Assembly (NCBI RefSeq): GCF_023053635.1
Contig: NC_086182.1
Location: 36,808,001-36,872,000 of the forward strand
Length of the DNA: 64,000 nucleotides
Direction of reading: 5' to 3'
Source: Elgaria multicarinata webbii
Taxonomy: Eukaryota > Chordata > Lepidosauria > Squamata > Anguidae
Below, in pieces: positions 12,157-27,200 of the stretch. The notes below the pieces were generated by a model that was given only the letters and a program-made list of their open reading frames with translations, was not told the DNA's origin and did not search any database. Within the stretch, counting starts at the first letter, position 1, and every line of letters begins with the position of its first letter. The position numbers and the translations under genes are program-made.

Positions 12157-13445
12157 ACGGGCAGACCCCTGCCGGGCACTTGAGGGTTTCCTGCCTGCGG
12201 GCCTCAACGCCTTTTCAGTGACTGTCGGTTCATGGCGGACCTCGCAAGGGCCTCTGGCGGGAGCCGGGCTTGCAACGGGCTTCCCTGTCTGTTAAACGCA
12301 TCCTGAAGATGCCGCTGCCCTGGTGGACCTGTGGAAGCAGGACTTGGCTGAAAGGAGGAGGGAAGGAGGGAGGGGCCCTCTGCCCACACGGAGACTCCCT
12401 GGGCCGTTGGGCAGCTGTGGGTGTTGTTCGTGTGGCGTGGCTGAGGCCTTGTGCCATCCGGCGGCCCTGCTTGGGAACGAGTCCCTCGGAGGGGATGGGG
12501 CACCTGAGTTGTCTGCCTCTGCCGCTGGGCCCTGAACAGCCCTGCAACTGTCCCTGTGGGGAGATGGGGAGACCCTCACTCTAGTGAGACCCTCACTAGA
12601 GGCCGAGCCAGGGTCCCGGGGCCACGAGAGCCAAAGCCCTTGTGTGCGAGGGCGGGCAGCCTCCGGAGCCCTGCGTCCCTGGGCAGCACACCTCTGCCAA
12701 CCTTAAGCACATCCCCTGAGCTGGACAGGGGCCTCTGGCCGCCTCCCGTCCACACGTGGCCTTTCGCCATTGGGCAGCGTGCGACTGAGCTCACTCGGCA
12801 ACAGCACGCCCTTGTCCTGGGCAGCAGCCGTGTCCCAGGCTGGGGGCGCTCCCGCCGCGCTGGGGGCGCGTCCCTCTCTTCTTCAAGCACACCGTCTGGG
12901 ACGCTCTTCAGTGCCTACCGCGGGGTGGCGGGCCGGGGTCCAACCGCGCCCTCTCTCCTGGCCAGGGTCAGGGACAGCGCCACCGGACGCCCGCCTCTTG
13001 GCTGCCGCTGTGGTTCTCGGCAGCTGAGTGACCACGGGCTGTTTACATTGCACTGCCTGAACGTGTTCCCTCCGCTCTGTGTTCGGCGGAGGACTTTGCT
13101 CTTTTTTTTGTATGAGCTACACAAAGTATTCCGAAGAAGAATAACCCTCAGTCCTTTGACCGCTCAGTCTGCCTGGGCTGCAAGCCAGAGGGAGGCGCCA
13201 AGCGCCGGGGGAAGGGGAGGGACCCACCCACTGCCTTGTTGGGGAGGGGGCACAGCCCTCTCTCCCCCACCCCCCAAAATGAGAAGGGGTTCCCATGTTT
13301 GTCCATTCCTGGTTCTTGGTTGTGGTTTAGATGGTTTTGTTTTTTAAATTGTTCTCCGTGTAAGTTGTTGCAGGGCAAATTGCAGTTTTAATTTCTACAA
13401 ATTCTGCTGCCAAATGCAAAGAAATAAAAGTCAGCCTTGCCTTGC
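12157..13445 (+). other. SIDT2: SIDT2 3' UTR with poly(A) signal
   Basis: Follows the TAG at 12154-12156. A single clear AATAAA at 13423-13428 marks the probable end. No coding exon is seen in this 1.3 kb. The end point is inferred from the signal only. Confidence 0.7.
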
Positions 13446-13471
13446 CCCTGCGCCTGGTCCTTGCTGCTCTT

Positions 13472-13620
13472 CGAGTCACAGAATAAGTAGAGTTGGAGGC
13501 CCTGGAGTCCAACCCCCTGCTCCGCGCAGGAATGCACCCTGAAGCATCCCTGGCGGATGGCTGTCCAGCTGCCTCGTGAAGGCCTCCCGTGTGGGAGAGC
13601 CCACCGCCTCCCTGGGCCAG
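13472..13620 (-). mobile_element. CR1 3' end fragment
   Basis: Reverse complement of the CR1 3' end: GAGTCACAGAATAAGTAGAG, then GAGTCCAACCCCCTGCTC and GCATCCCTGGCGGATGGCTG. It lies just past the SIDT2 poly(A) site. Confidence 0.9.
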
Positions 13621-14280
13621 GAGGCAGGGGAGAGGGGTGTTCTCCGCCGCGCCGTTTCCTCCCCCCACGGACCCCCCCCACGATCTCGCCGTTGCTTTTC
13701 TGCGCCGCGCTCGGAAAGGAGCGAGCCCGGCGCGTCTCCCCCGCCGGGCAGATCCCTCTCCCCTCCCCTCCCCAGGTAATCCTGCCCTGGTAGCTCTCGG
13801 CTCCGGGGGCCGTGAGCTCTCCTCGCCAAGGCCGAGGCCTCGATTGCGCGGAGCTTGGCGTCCAGCCGCTGGGGCCTGCTGGGTGGGGGCTTGGGCTGCT
13901 TCGAAGGGGAGGCCATCCCGGAGGCCGGGGCAAAGGAGAGGCTGGCCCCCGGAACGCGCCTCCCCCTCCCCGCCGCCTGGCTTGTGGCCCGCGGGCCTGG
14001 GGCAAGTCCCCGGCCGGCGGCCTCCGTGGCCCGCCGCTCCGGAAGCCGCGCCCGGCCGTCTGGAAGGCGCCGTCTGGGGTCCGGGGCCTGGGGGCCCCCA
14101 AACCTCCAGCGCCTGGAGGCCGCTGGGCAGCCCTCCCGCGGCGCGCGCTCAGCCCGGCCGACGGGCAGCCTTCAAGGACGCGCCCATCCGGCGCAACGGA
14201 CCACCCCCTGGGCTTTGGACAGAGCCTCCCTAGGCGAGCGCACTCTACCAGCTCGGGCTCGGCCCGCACCCGGGCCCGGC
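13621..14280. other. GC-rich intergenic region, SIDT2 to TAGLN
   Basis: CpG-dense sequence with long but unsupported open frames on both strands. I see no splice-flanked exon or repeat. It probably serves as distal TAGLN upstream sequence. Confidence 0.6.
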
Positions 14281-14289
14281 GCTGCCCTG

Positions 14290-14299
14290 CCTAAAAAGG
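14290..14299. promoter_or_regulatory. TAGLN: Distal CArG box of TAGLN (CCTAAAAAGG)
   Basis: Exact CC(A/T)6GG match, the serum response factor site. It lies 120 bp upstream of the proximal CArG and about 230 bp before the inferred start site. Mammalian TAGLN also has two promoter CArG boxes that drive smooth-muscle expression. Confidence 0.8.
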
Positions 14300-14409
14300 G
14301 CCGGCTGCCCGGGCCAGCCCCGACAGAGCCCGCGCGCGCCTCCCTCCGCCTCAAGCACGCACGGAATGTCGGCGGAGGCTCCTCCATCACCGTCTTTTGG
14401 AGTCTTTCC

Positions 14410-14419
14410 CCAAATATGG
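14410..14419. promoter_or_regulatory. TAGLN: Proximal CArG box of TAGLN (CCAAATATGG)
   Basis: Exact CArG box in the context GTCTTTCCCCAAATATGG, which I recall as the same flank found in the mouse SM22-alpha promoter. It lies about 110 bp upstream of the inferred start site. Confidence 0.92.
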
Positions 14420-14465
14420 TGCCTGGCGCGGCGCCCCGGCTCCCGGGAGGGGCGGGGGTCGCCCG

Positions 14466-14499
14466 TGATGTCACCCGCCCGGGCGCTGGAGCCTTTTAG
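14466..14499 (+). promoter_or_regulatory. TAGLN: TAGLN core promoter: CRE-like site and TATA-like box
   Basis: TGATGTCA (14466-14473) corresponds in position to a GTGACATCAC element in mouse. CTTTTAG (14493-14499) occupies the TATA position, where mouse has CTTTAAA. Start site predicted near 14522. Confidence 0.65.
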
Positions 14500-14521
14500 C
14501 CGCGGCGCCCGCCCGCGCTGC

Positions 14522-14573
14522 CCACAGTCCCGGCAGAGCGGAGCATCGTCTGGGCGAACGCCGAGCCGCCTCC
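14522..14573 (+). other. TAGLN: TAGLN noncoding exon 1
   Basis: Begins about 25 bp after the TATA-like box and ends at a CC|GTGAGT donor at 14573. The next exon carries the start codon, as in other vertebrate TAGLN genes. The start coordinate is inferred. Confidence 0.7.
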
Positions 14574-16455
14574 GTGAGTGCCCCTCTCCGGCCCTGCGCG
14601 GCGGGGCGAGGCTGAGCGGGGCGGGGGGGGGGGCGCTTCAGCCGACGGTGGGGATTAGGCCGCTGTGCCTTTGCCCCCTGCTTGAAACGGAGCCTGGGCT
14701 GCGATTCAACCGGTGCAGCCTCTGCGTTCTAATCCAGGCAGGGCTGCATCTGCCCGTTGGGACCAGATGCGGTGAAGCAGGCAGCACTCAAGGAAGAAGA
14801 CAGGCAGCACCTTGCCGGGGTGGGGTGGGGTGGGGTGGGCGAGGGCGAGGGCGAGGGGGGTTCACTCGCTGTGATGGAGAAATGGGATTGGCTTTCGAGG
14901 CCAGCGCGAAGTCGCTGCTGATGAGCAAACTGTAGGGTAGGTGAGTTGCCTGCTTGTGGGCTTCTGAAAGGTGCCTGCCTGCCTGCCTGCCTGGGCTCAG
15001 TGAGTGGAGGGAGTTGCACCCACCTGGCTCTGATCCAGCTGCAGGGCTCTTCTGCCCTTCCCCACCCCACCCCAGAATGTCTGAGCCGGCAACTAGCTGA
15101 GAATCGGAGAATCGGTTGGAGGTGTTCCTGCAAGGTGGCCCATGCTGGGAGGGTGGAGCGGATCTCCGAGGGGTGGGGGGCAGGTGGACCAGGCGCCTTG
15201 GCAAGGGGCTCCGCCAGGCCCATGGGTGGAGAAGCAGCGTGTGGGTCAGTGGACGCCCTCGTAGTGTGCCATCGTGACAGGGCAAGGGGGTCTCCCACCA
15301 GAGCGTTGGGCGGTGGGGAGGGAAAGAGTGGAGGTCTGGCTTTGGGGCTGGGGTGTCAGGAGGGCTGTGCCAATAGGGCAGCATCACTCATTGCCTTTGC
15401 AAGGCAGGGGCAAGACGAGGCTCCGTGGACTTGGAGACGCGTCAGGCTGCCTCTGGCAGCTCCACCGTGGACATTCCTGAGCAGCTCTTTCCGTCCAGCC
15501 CAGCTTGGACTTTCAGGGTCCCGGAGAAGCCAGCGGGAAGGGCCTGTGCCCTGGTTCCCAGGCCCAGAGGGTCCCTCGGGACTGCGGGGGTTCATGTCGC
15601 ACTTGGCAGGAGGATGGCGGCACGTGGAGCCAGGCGTTTTCGATCACAGAGGCAATGAAAAACAGGCTGGACGATGTGCAGCGGAACGAGAAGGCTTGCA
15701 GAATGGGGCGGGGCGGGGCGGGGCGGGGCGGGGGGCGTCTTATCAGCCTCCCCCTGCAAGGCTGGCTTCTGCTTTCCACTGGGGCGGGGGGGGGGGCGCA
15801 AGGAAATGTGCACAGAGGCATTGATGCTGCTGGTCAGCCAAGCGGAAGGGTGGGAAAGCCTGCGCATACTGACCGCTGTCAGCCCCCTCCGGGGCCAGTA
15901 GCCCTAGGCCAGTTGCTCTCCATGTCACAGGCCAACTGGCTTGGGCTAGGGCCTGCCCTCACAGGCTGGTAGCAACTGCTGACCCTGGCAGCTCTTGTGA
16001 GAGGAGAGCATGGCACCAGCGGCCCCTCCAGGTAGAGAGGGCCGGTCCTGCGTGTGGGAAGGGCCCCTGCCAGAGCACCCGTTTTGGACGGCCTCAGGCA
16101 GCCAGCCTCGCCCTTCTCTGGCCCACCGCCTCTGCTGGCCTCAGGAAGGTGCAGGGCGCCTAAGCCCCCATGGCTCCCGGAGCACAGCCTCGCACCCAGC
16201 CCCTCGGCCCACAGGCCTTGCCCCGCTTTCCACCACGGGGCTGAGGGGCTTCAGCCTCCCCATCTCAGGCCTACGGTCAGTGCCAGACCAACGTGAGGCC
16301 CGAAGGCTTACGCCTTTGGGGTGAGAGAAAGCCGTGTTGTGGTTGCTTAGGAGGTAGCGGGAGGGGAGGGGAGGGGAGGGAGCTGCCCTTCTCCCTCTCC
16401 CTGGTCAGGCAATGGGCTGGTTTTAGCCGCCACCACCGCCTCTCTGCCTTCCTAG
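14574..16455 (+). other. TAGLN: TAGLN intron 1, simple repeats only
   Basis: Holds (GGGGT)n and (GGGCGA)n near 14817-14858, (GGGGC)n at 15705-15734, (GGGGA)n near 16350-16381 and one copy of the 37-bp segment shared with 9.56 kb (15214-15250). No further exon seen. Confidence 0.6.
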
Positions 16456-16469
16456 GACTTCCATCGAAC

Positions 16470-19102
<2,633 letters not shown>

Positions 19103-19690
19103 GCAGGGCCGCCCAGCACCAGCACTGCCCACCCCCAGCAGAACTGGCCCTCCAGTGCCTTCGCTCACCGCCCCAACGCCTCCCCACCCCACCCCACCCG
19201 CCCCGGATGAAGCCTGCTGCTGGGCCTGCGATGGCTGCCGACTGGGTGTTTTATTGGAGGACTGTTGGAAATCACCTTGACTCTGCCCCAGAGGTGGCAT
19301 CTGGGAGCCAGCAGAAGGGCCCCAGCGAGGCTGCGGCGTAGCGACGGCCTTCCCTGCAGCTTGCTCCGTCTCCGTGCCCCGACGGCGCTTTGCATGCTCC
19401 CCGCTTCACTGGCTCCCCTGGCCCTCGCCCCCGCCCGTTGCGCAGCTGAGGCCTGGGCCGCTTCACCCCGCCTGGGCCGGCGGCCTTGTATGGTGCCCCT
19501 TGGAGAAAAAGTCCCCTTGGAAATCGTGTCCCTGCTGCAGATTTGAACGTGGCTGAAACTTGCACAAGAGAAAGGAAGCCTTGTCTACAGATCCGGGCTA
19601 AGAGGTGGGGGGAGGGGAGCGTCTCCCCCCGCCCCCGTTTTGTACTTTTTTGTTGTTCATCAATTAAAAACTACGAATCTTTTTAGGTTT
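19103..19690 (+). other. TAGLN: TAGLN 3' UTR with ATTAAA signal
   Basis: Follows the TAA at 19100-19102. An ATTAAA variant signal at 19663-19668 probably sets the end. No other signal is present in between. Confidence 0.7.
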
Positions 19691-20285
19691 CTTGGCTCTT
19701 TATGTGAAGCTCCCCCATTCAGGTGCTGCCCTTACGATGCCAGGGAATGCTCACGTGGACTGACTGGACTGGGAGGAAGCGGACGGCCAGGCCCAAGCCG
19801 CGGCCCCTCGCTTGCTGACGGCGCTGCTGTAGCTGCCGGAGGCCGCGTCGGCTTCCTTGCCTTTGGCGATCGGCACAAGCCGCCGGGCCTTTCCAAAGGG
19901 AGGCTGCGGACGCCCTGCAGGTCTTTCAATGCGCCGCTTGCCACACAGAGGGAAGAAACGCGGCCAGTCAAGGGTAGCACCAGCAGCAGCGTGCAGGGGC
20001 CAGCGCAGGGCGTAGCCAAGGGCCCCCACCCTCTGGCCAGCTGCACTGCCCAAAGCCCCCGTGCCCTGAGGCCAAGCGTGCCCCTAAGAGCAAGACCGGG
20101 CTGCCTCCCAGGGCAGTGAGGGCTCCCGCTTGGACAGTGCGGAATGAACGAGCCCCGAGCTCCGGCACTTCCGTTGCGGCAGAGGCCTGGGAGGGCCTGC
20201 CGCCCCGGGAAGCGCTCAGGCCCTTCGTCGGGGCAGGGTGCCGGAGGGCCTTCGCACAGGCTGCGCACAGGAAGGGAGACGCACA
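19691..20285. other. Intergenic space between convergent TAGLN and PCSK7
   Basis: About 600 bp of GC-rich sequence with no recognisable gene or repeat. Confidence 0.6.
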
Positions 20286-21200
20286 CGACTTTGGTTTTAA
20301 TGGGTTTATTTTGGAAAGCCGCAAAGAAAAGCTTCTGATGTTAATTTAAAAAAGCAAAATCAACTCAAAAAACCCCACCCCAAGCCAGACGACGACACTG
20401 GGAGAGGTGGCAAAGGCCTCCAGAAGACACAGGCGTTCCCTCCTCCAGTTAAGCAGCAGGCGGCTCATGCAGCCCCCGCCCCGGCCCCCGCAAGGAGGCC
20501 CATTCCTGTGATCCTACGAGAGTGAGCACAGCCCGCAGTCCTTCGCGAGGGCTGGGCTAGCCCAGCCCCGTGGGTTGCGCCAGACCGGAAGGGGAGCAAG
20601 GCAGCGCGCTCGATGCCTGCCGTGGCTTCAGTTGCCCCTCGGCAGCAGCGCGGGGGGTGGGGGTGGAGGTGGGCTCCAGGAGGGAGGGAGGGAGGTCGCC
20701 AGGGAGCACGAAGCGCAACGGCGGAAGCCCCAGCCCTGAAAGAGGCTCCGTTCAGCCCAGGATCTGCGCCTCCTCTTGGGCACGGGGATTTCCCAGCAGC
20801 AGGGCGAGGCAGTGGGCCGGCAGGGGCTGGCGTCTGCCAGGGCTCCGAAAAGTGCTTCCCCCCAGGTCAGGGGCTGTCCCACGGCCAGGCCACAGCCCAG
20901 CAACCGCCGTGCTCAGGCTGCGTGCGGCGTCTGCCCTCCCACGAGTCCCAGCAGTCCCAGCAGCTACAGGCCAACATGGCGTCCTCAAAGGCTGAGGCTC
21001 CGCTTGGACCGTCCCCTCCGGGGAGTCCGGACCGGAGGGGGGAGAGCTGTTCTATGAGAGCGCATGGCCGGCCCGCCGGCCCCAAAGGCAGAAAAGGGCC
21101 CGGGAGACCACCAGGCTTCCAGCTCCTTGGTCAGGCCTCCGAGCCGAGCCCCGAACCCCGGGGGGGCAAGAGTGGCTGAAGGAGGTGCCCGCCGGCGCCC
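20286..21200 (-). other. PCSK7: PCSK7 3' UTR with poly(A) signal
   Basis: Minus-strand sequence after the stop codon. AATAAA (plus-strand TTTATT at 20305-20310) is the first clear signal about 0.9 kb downstream. Confidence 0.65.
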
Positions 21201-24200
21201 TTAGCATCCCTGGTGCTCTCGATCAGCCGCCAGTAAGCCACGAGGGGTGAGGTAGGCGGCTCCTGCCCTGGGAGAGTCCGCCAGCCGGTCCCCAGAGCCC
21301 CGTCGGGCTTTGCCCCCCTCCGGGCTTCCGGCGCGCGGCGGGAGCGGCTCCGCCTCGGCCTCCTTGCCCCCGTACAAGGGGACCGTCTCCTCCATCTCCG
21401 CCCCCTCCTCCAGGCTCTTGGCTGTCCTGCCTTCGGAGGACCACGGGTGGGGGCAGGGCCTGGCCCCGCCACAGACCACCAGGTCCAGGGCCCTGCTGTT
21501 GTGGCGGGTCAAGAACACCTCCAGCATGTAGTAGAAGGTCCAGAAGACAGCAAAGCAGCCCAGCAGCATCAGCGTCTGGCGGGGAGGAAGGGGGCGGTCA
21601 GCGCTTGAACCCATCGATCCGCGGGAGGAAACGACGCAGCTTTTAACGCCAGCCGTTCAACCTGGAGGGAAACCTCTGGCCAAGAGCAGCAGCAGCACAG
21701 CTCCTCCGCCCTCGCGGGCCACCGGCAGCCGACGCCCAGGGATCGTCCCCTTGTCCACCCCAGCCCTCCTTGGATGACCCGCAGGGCTGTGACGAGGCTC
21801 CCTGGGCCCCCAGCCCGCCGCCCCGTTCCCTCCCCACAAACCACCTGGCGGCATCCCGGGACGAGGGCCGCCCCATCGCTTGACGCCTTCGTCCCTCCGC
21901 CAGACCCCCAGCACTGCCGGGACCTGCAGCGGTCCCACTGCTGCTCCCCCCCACCCCCGCTGAGCCAGAGGCAGCGTGTGCCCCCTTCCCCCCCAGCTGC
22001 CCTCCCGGCAGGCCCCGTGCACGGCCTGCTCAGGCTCCGGGGCAGGCGGCGCTGGCTCACCTTGAGGGTGTTGGCACTGACGGTGTAGGGCTCCTGCTCA
22101 GGGATCCGCAGGCCAGGCGGGCAAGGCAAGGCGAAACTGCTGTCCAAATACCGGCCACTCATGGCCTCCTCCAGCAGCCTGCAGGGGGAAGAAGGCAGTG
22201 GGGCCGTTCTGCTTTCCTTCCCAGAGCCCCGGCCGGCCTTTGGGGCAGGTCACTCTGGCCCACCCCCCCCACCCCAGCAGAAAGGTGCATGCAGAGCCAC
22301 TCATTCACGATGGCTCGTGCGAGTGAGCCAAGCCGCAAACTCCTGGGGACAAATGAAGAGGCAGAGGCTGAAGACCCAGTGGGTCGCTGCTAGTCTGACC
22401 GGAGGAAATCCCTTCCCCTCCTGAGTACAGCGACCAGACTGCCCCAGGCATCAGCCAAGCCCCTCCATGGATTGCAAGGGGGGGGCCAAGGGGGCCTCAC
22501 CCCAGGAGAACCCTGATGCTGCAGAAGAAGCTGACGTGGGGAACCGCCTTGGTGGGGGGGGGTCGGACCACTGGCCTGCCAGCCGCTTCCTTCTCCAACC
22601 TCCAATGGCTCCCTGAAGTCTCAGGCAGAGGGACAGGGAGGCAGGTTTTTTTTTTTTCCTGCACCCCTTTTTCACTGACGTGATGCTCAGGGCTGCCACG
22701 CGCACAGCCCCTGCTCAGCCCGTGCCAGTGGGGTCAGGTGCCCAAGACCGATGCTGGAGGGCGCAAGGCTTCTGCCTGGGGACTGCGGAGAGGAGAAGGC
22801 CCTCTCCGGCCTCCAACTGACGCGCCCCTTACCTCTGCCGCTCCTGGATCTCGGCGAGGGCCCACGAGGATCCGTAGAGCGTCAGCTGCCACTGCTTCAG
22901 CACGCCAGCTGGTGGTAGTGCCTCGTCCCCTGGGAAGGGGGAGAAGGCAGGGGAACGGGTGGCGGTTCAAGGGGACGCCTGGGCAGGTGCAGCCACCACG
23001 GAGCGAGCTTTGCGGGAAAGCCCTGGCGCGTGACGGCCGAGGGCACGATGGGAGCTCACCACCTCCCACAACCCCTCTGAGAAGGCGGGTGGGAGGTTGG
23101 GGCTAGGATCTGGGATCCGGGGGGTGGGAGAGCAGCGGCTGAGGGAGACCCCTGAGCCCAGCCACAGGTGGGGAAGGACTGGGTGGGGGGAGCGCCTGGC
23201 CAGGGACTCCTCTGGCGGAGGCGGCACGGAAGCCCCAGCAGCGCCCCCAGTGGGAAGACTCACCAACGTCACGGACCACGAGCCGGTAGGTGCCCTGCGC
23301 CTCCTCGCCCCAGCAGCGCACTGTGGAGAAAGTCCAGTCCACAAAGCCGTTGGGATCTCTGTGGATGAGAAGGGCAGTGAGGGGACGCACCCACCTGAAG
23401 CGAGGAGGCCCTTTCCTGGCTGAGTGGACACCCCGGAGGGGAGGCGAAGTGGCAGCCCCCGCAAGGGACGAACGGCCCAGAGCGCCCAGCCTGGCAAGGC
23501 CTGGCGTTTGCTCACTCGCTCCACTCCGCCAATGGCGAACTGCTCCCACGGAAGAGGCCTGCCTGCCTGCCTGCCTGATGGACAAGTGCGTTTAGCGGAA
23601 CGCCCCAGGTGGGCCTCTCCCGGCAGGGCTAGGGCAGGATTCTGCCTGGAGCCCAGGAGAGAGAGCGCATGTGCCAGCATCGTGAATACAGGAAAGGGCT
23701 CCAGGAGGACGCGCTCAGGTCCCATCCCTGGCAGCACCTCCTGGGAGGGCTGGAAAGACGCCTGCCGGACGCCCTGGGGAGCCGCCGCCGCTGCCGCTGC
23801 CAGCCAGTGTCAGCCAGACTGGGCTGGACGGGCCAAGTTGGACACAGCAGAAGGCCGCTTCCTGCGCCGGGAGCAGCAGCAGCAGCAGCAGCAGCTGTGG
23901 CTCCGTGGCAGAACTTCCCAGGGTCCGCCTCTCCGGCCCGCCTACGCTGCCTGGCTGCAGCCCCCGCCCCACTCACGTGTCCATGCTCCGTGCCGTCCCA
24001 ACCAAGGACTCCATGCCACTGGGACAGAGGAGGCGGATCTCCAGGTTACCACGGCGAGGGTGCGTGATGGTGACCGTGACGGCCACGTGCTCCAGCGTCC
24101 TCATCCCGGACAGGTCCAGGTCCGATTCCGTGACTGAGGAGAAGGAAAGGAAGGGGGTCGAGCTGCAGAGCCAGGCCCTGGCGGTCGGAGCCCCACAGCT

Positions 24201-27200
24201 GGAGGCCTCCTGCAGGCTGGGGGGCATCTGCCCTGGGCCAAACAGGGGCAGCCCTTGTCCACCGATGGGGCATCTCGGCCACACAACCTCTTGGCTTACA
24301 CCTGGTGGCCACGTTTTGTGCCCCATGTCCCTATGCAGCTCGGCACTGGGGTGTCGGCGCCCGCTGGGTTGAGCACGTACGAAGGGAGCGCAATGATTAT
24401 GGGCCAGCCCCCCTCCCATTAGCCCCCCCTCATGGCAGGGCATTTACTTGCCCCCCCTCCGCTCCGCTAACTCTTCCCCATATGGGGCAGGGGTGGGTAT
24501 CAACTGTCTGCAGGAGCACTGAGCATCACAGCCGGGTGAGCAGCCAAGAGCCTTGGTGGCCATTGGGCCGTGGCCCGCCAGCAGATGTCTCTGGCTCGTA
24601 GGAAACGTGGCTCAGCTGCAGCCTCCCCCTCCCCACAGAGATGCTGCTTTGTGAGGGGAACTCCCCCCGCTCACCCCCCCACACACACACCATTCTTCCG
24701 TTGCTCTTCAAGCAACCCAGGCTTCCTGCCCCACGGCGGGGGCCTGTGAAAGGGTTAACCCGTGGGCCCCCGCCTCGAGGCCAAAGGTCCTCCCCCTCGC
24801 CGCAGGGCCTGACCGGTGCATTCCTCCCGGGGGCTTTGGCTTCCCTGGCCTGGTGCTTGTTGTGGCACATTTCGCTCAAGAGAATGCCTTATAGGGGAAC
24901 AGGCGCGGAGCAGCAGCCCTGGACTCCGGGCCAAGAGCGCCTGGACCTCCCGGCTCCCGGGGAAGTTGGGAGCTGACTCAGGCCCCCAGGAGGGCTCCGC
25001 CCCCCAGCCCCCACCCCCAGCACACACCCTGGCTGGGATCATGTTGTGTCTTGCTGGAGCTGCCTGGGGCCTCTCCAGTCCAGGGCGACGTCAGCCCTCC
25101 AGCCTCGCTGAGCTGGGGCTGGAGCCGGGCGGAGGGAGAGGGCCTCAGCCTGTGCAATGGCACGAAGGCAGCGCAGCGGTCCAGAGCTGGACGGAGGCAG
25201 GGAGGCAGGCAGGGAGGGGGCAAGGAGCCTGCTCCACAGAGGGCGCCCCCCGCCCGCCCCCCACCACGCAGCCTTTCGAGGCCCCTCAAGGGCCCCGGTG
25301 GGCTTGACCCACTCTTGTCTTCCCTTGGGGCTCTGATGCACCCCCGGCTCCCCCTTGCATTCCGCCCACCTGTGGGGCTGGACGGGGCCCTGGAATACTG
25401 GGCCTCGCAGTGGGGCTGACCCTCGCCTGCGGCTGACCCTGGCGGAATGAACCGCTGCCGTTGTTTGAAGGCGAAACACACGTCAGGCGGCCTCACGGCT
25501 TCTGGTAGGGGACGGACGGACAGACGGACGGACAGAAGGGTTGCCTGGGAGGCAGGGTGTGGGGCAAGGCCGGCGCTCCTCCCCATCAGTAGCTGGGGCT
25601 CGGGAGGAGGGTGCCCGGGGGGCAGGGGCGGAGATGCGTGTCTCATTTGTGTGGACGGACGGAGGGTGGCCAAGACAGGAGCTGCTGCATTGCCTAAAAT
25701 GGGCAGAGGCAGCTGCAGGCCTGGGCACCTGCCACGCACGCATTCTGCAGGGACTGAGCAGGGAGGCAGCAGCCGGGGTTCGGCTGGGGCAAGAGATCCT
25801 GCAGGATCGGCGTTCGGGCAGCGGCTCAAAACGCACAGGCAGGCAAAGGCTCCCCCTCGCCCACCAGGAAGTTCTCCTCCCACGCTTCTGCACAGCTCCT
25901 GTTCATCCCCACAGGACCTGGAGACATCCGAAGAGCCCTGCAGCCGGATCAGGGCCAGGCCTCCCTAACCCTAACCCCTGTGTTCCCACCGTGGGCAAAC
26001 AGGAGCCCCAACGGGACGCCCCGTGCAAGAGCCCGCTCCCGTGCAACAGACGGGGACACCCCCCACACACACCCCCTCGAGGCTGGGGGGAGCGCAGAGC
26101 CATCTTGGCGAGCAGCCAGGATGGGTCAGCCGGAGGCTTCCCGCCGCGCCGCGCTTCTGTCTGCTGCACACGGAGCCGTGCGTCTTGCCCCTCTTTCTGC
26201 TAGCGTGGCCCCCTGCTCTCGAGAAGCCCTGGCAACTTCCCACGGGAAACAACGGCCCTCCACAGACCAGCCGGGGGGAAGTCGTGACCGGATCAGGAAG
26301 GGGCCCTCTCCTCCCCCACTCCGACCCCCCCTTCCCGGCAGGGAAAGTGCACGAACCGTTCCACAGCACCTCCAGCCGCCCTGGCTCCGCGGGGATGACT
26401 CTGCTCTCCTTCAGGACGGGGCTGACGTAGGAGGCCAAGTAAGGGACCGACTCCCAGACCTGCCGGAGGTTGGGGGGGGGGCAAAAGTCAGGGTTTGGCA
26501 CCACACTCCGCCCTGCCCGCCGCCTCCAAAGGCCCTTCCCCAGAAGATGCCCCACCTCCAGCCAGCCAGGTCTCCAGTGTGAGGGAGGTTTGCTGCTGGG
26601 AACCCACTTTGTCCTGCCTGCCAACGTGACCCCCCCACGGGCTCTTCCACTGCAGGGAAGGAGGGGGCGTCTTGTGGGGGGCACTTCTCCCCCACCCCAC
26701 CCCACCCCGTGCTTCTGCCCATGCAATAGGCTGACGGCTGGCTGGCTGGCCCTTCACCCTCTCTGGTGGGGTGGGAAGCCAGCAGTCCTCAGCCCCACGG
26801 GAGGGGGGCTTCTCTCTCTCCCAAGAGGGGCAGGGAGCCGGCTACCTTGGCCGCATTCACCAGCCTCCACGCGTTCAACAAGCCAAATCCGTGCTGGTGG
26901 CTGTGGCTGAGTCCGGCCTGGTTGGTGTCCCAGCTGGCGCGGTGGTCTTCGTACTGCAAAGCAAGGCAGGCAGGGAACGGGTGAGCCAGGGCAGGAGCCT
27001 GGGTGGCGGCAGGCAGAAGAGCACCCAGTTTCAGGAGTGGGGGGGGGTCTTTGCCGCTGCGCCCTGGATTCCTGCCTCAAACAGAGGGGGCAGGCTGCAT
27101 GCAGTGGGGCAGGCAGCAAGGGAGCCCACAGCAGGAGAGGGGCAGCCTGGAGCCAGTGGGGGCAGCTCACCCCACCCCACCCCCTGCCCCGAAACCTTGA

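Noticed and set aside
13388-14269. A 293-codon minus-strand frame upstream of TAGLN
   Set aside because: It overlaps a CR1 fragment and CpG-rich sequence and has no splice or domain support.
25966-25978. CCCTAACCCTAACCCC, telomere-like
   Set aside because: Only about two units; too short for an interstitial telomere array.
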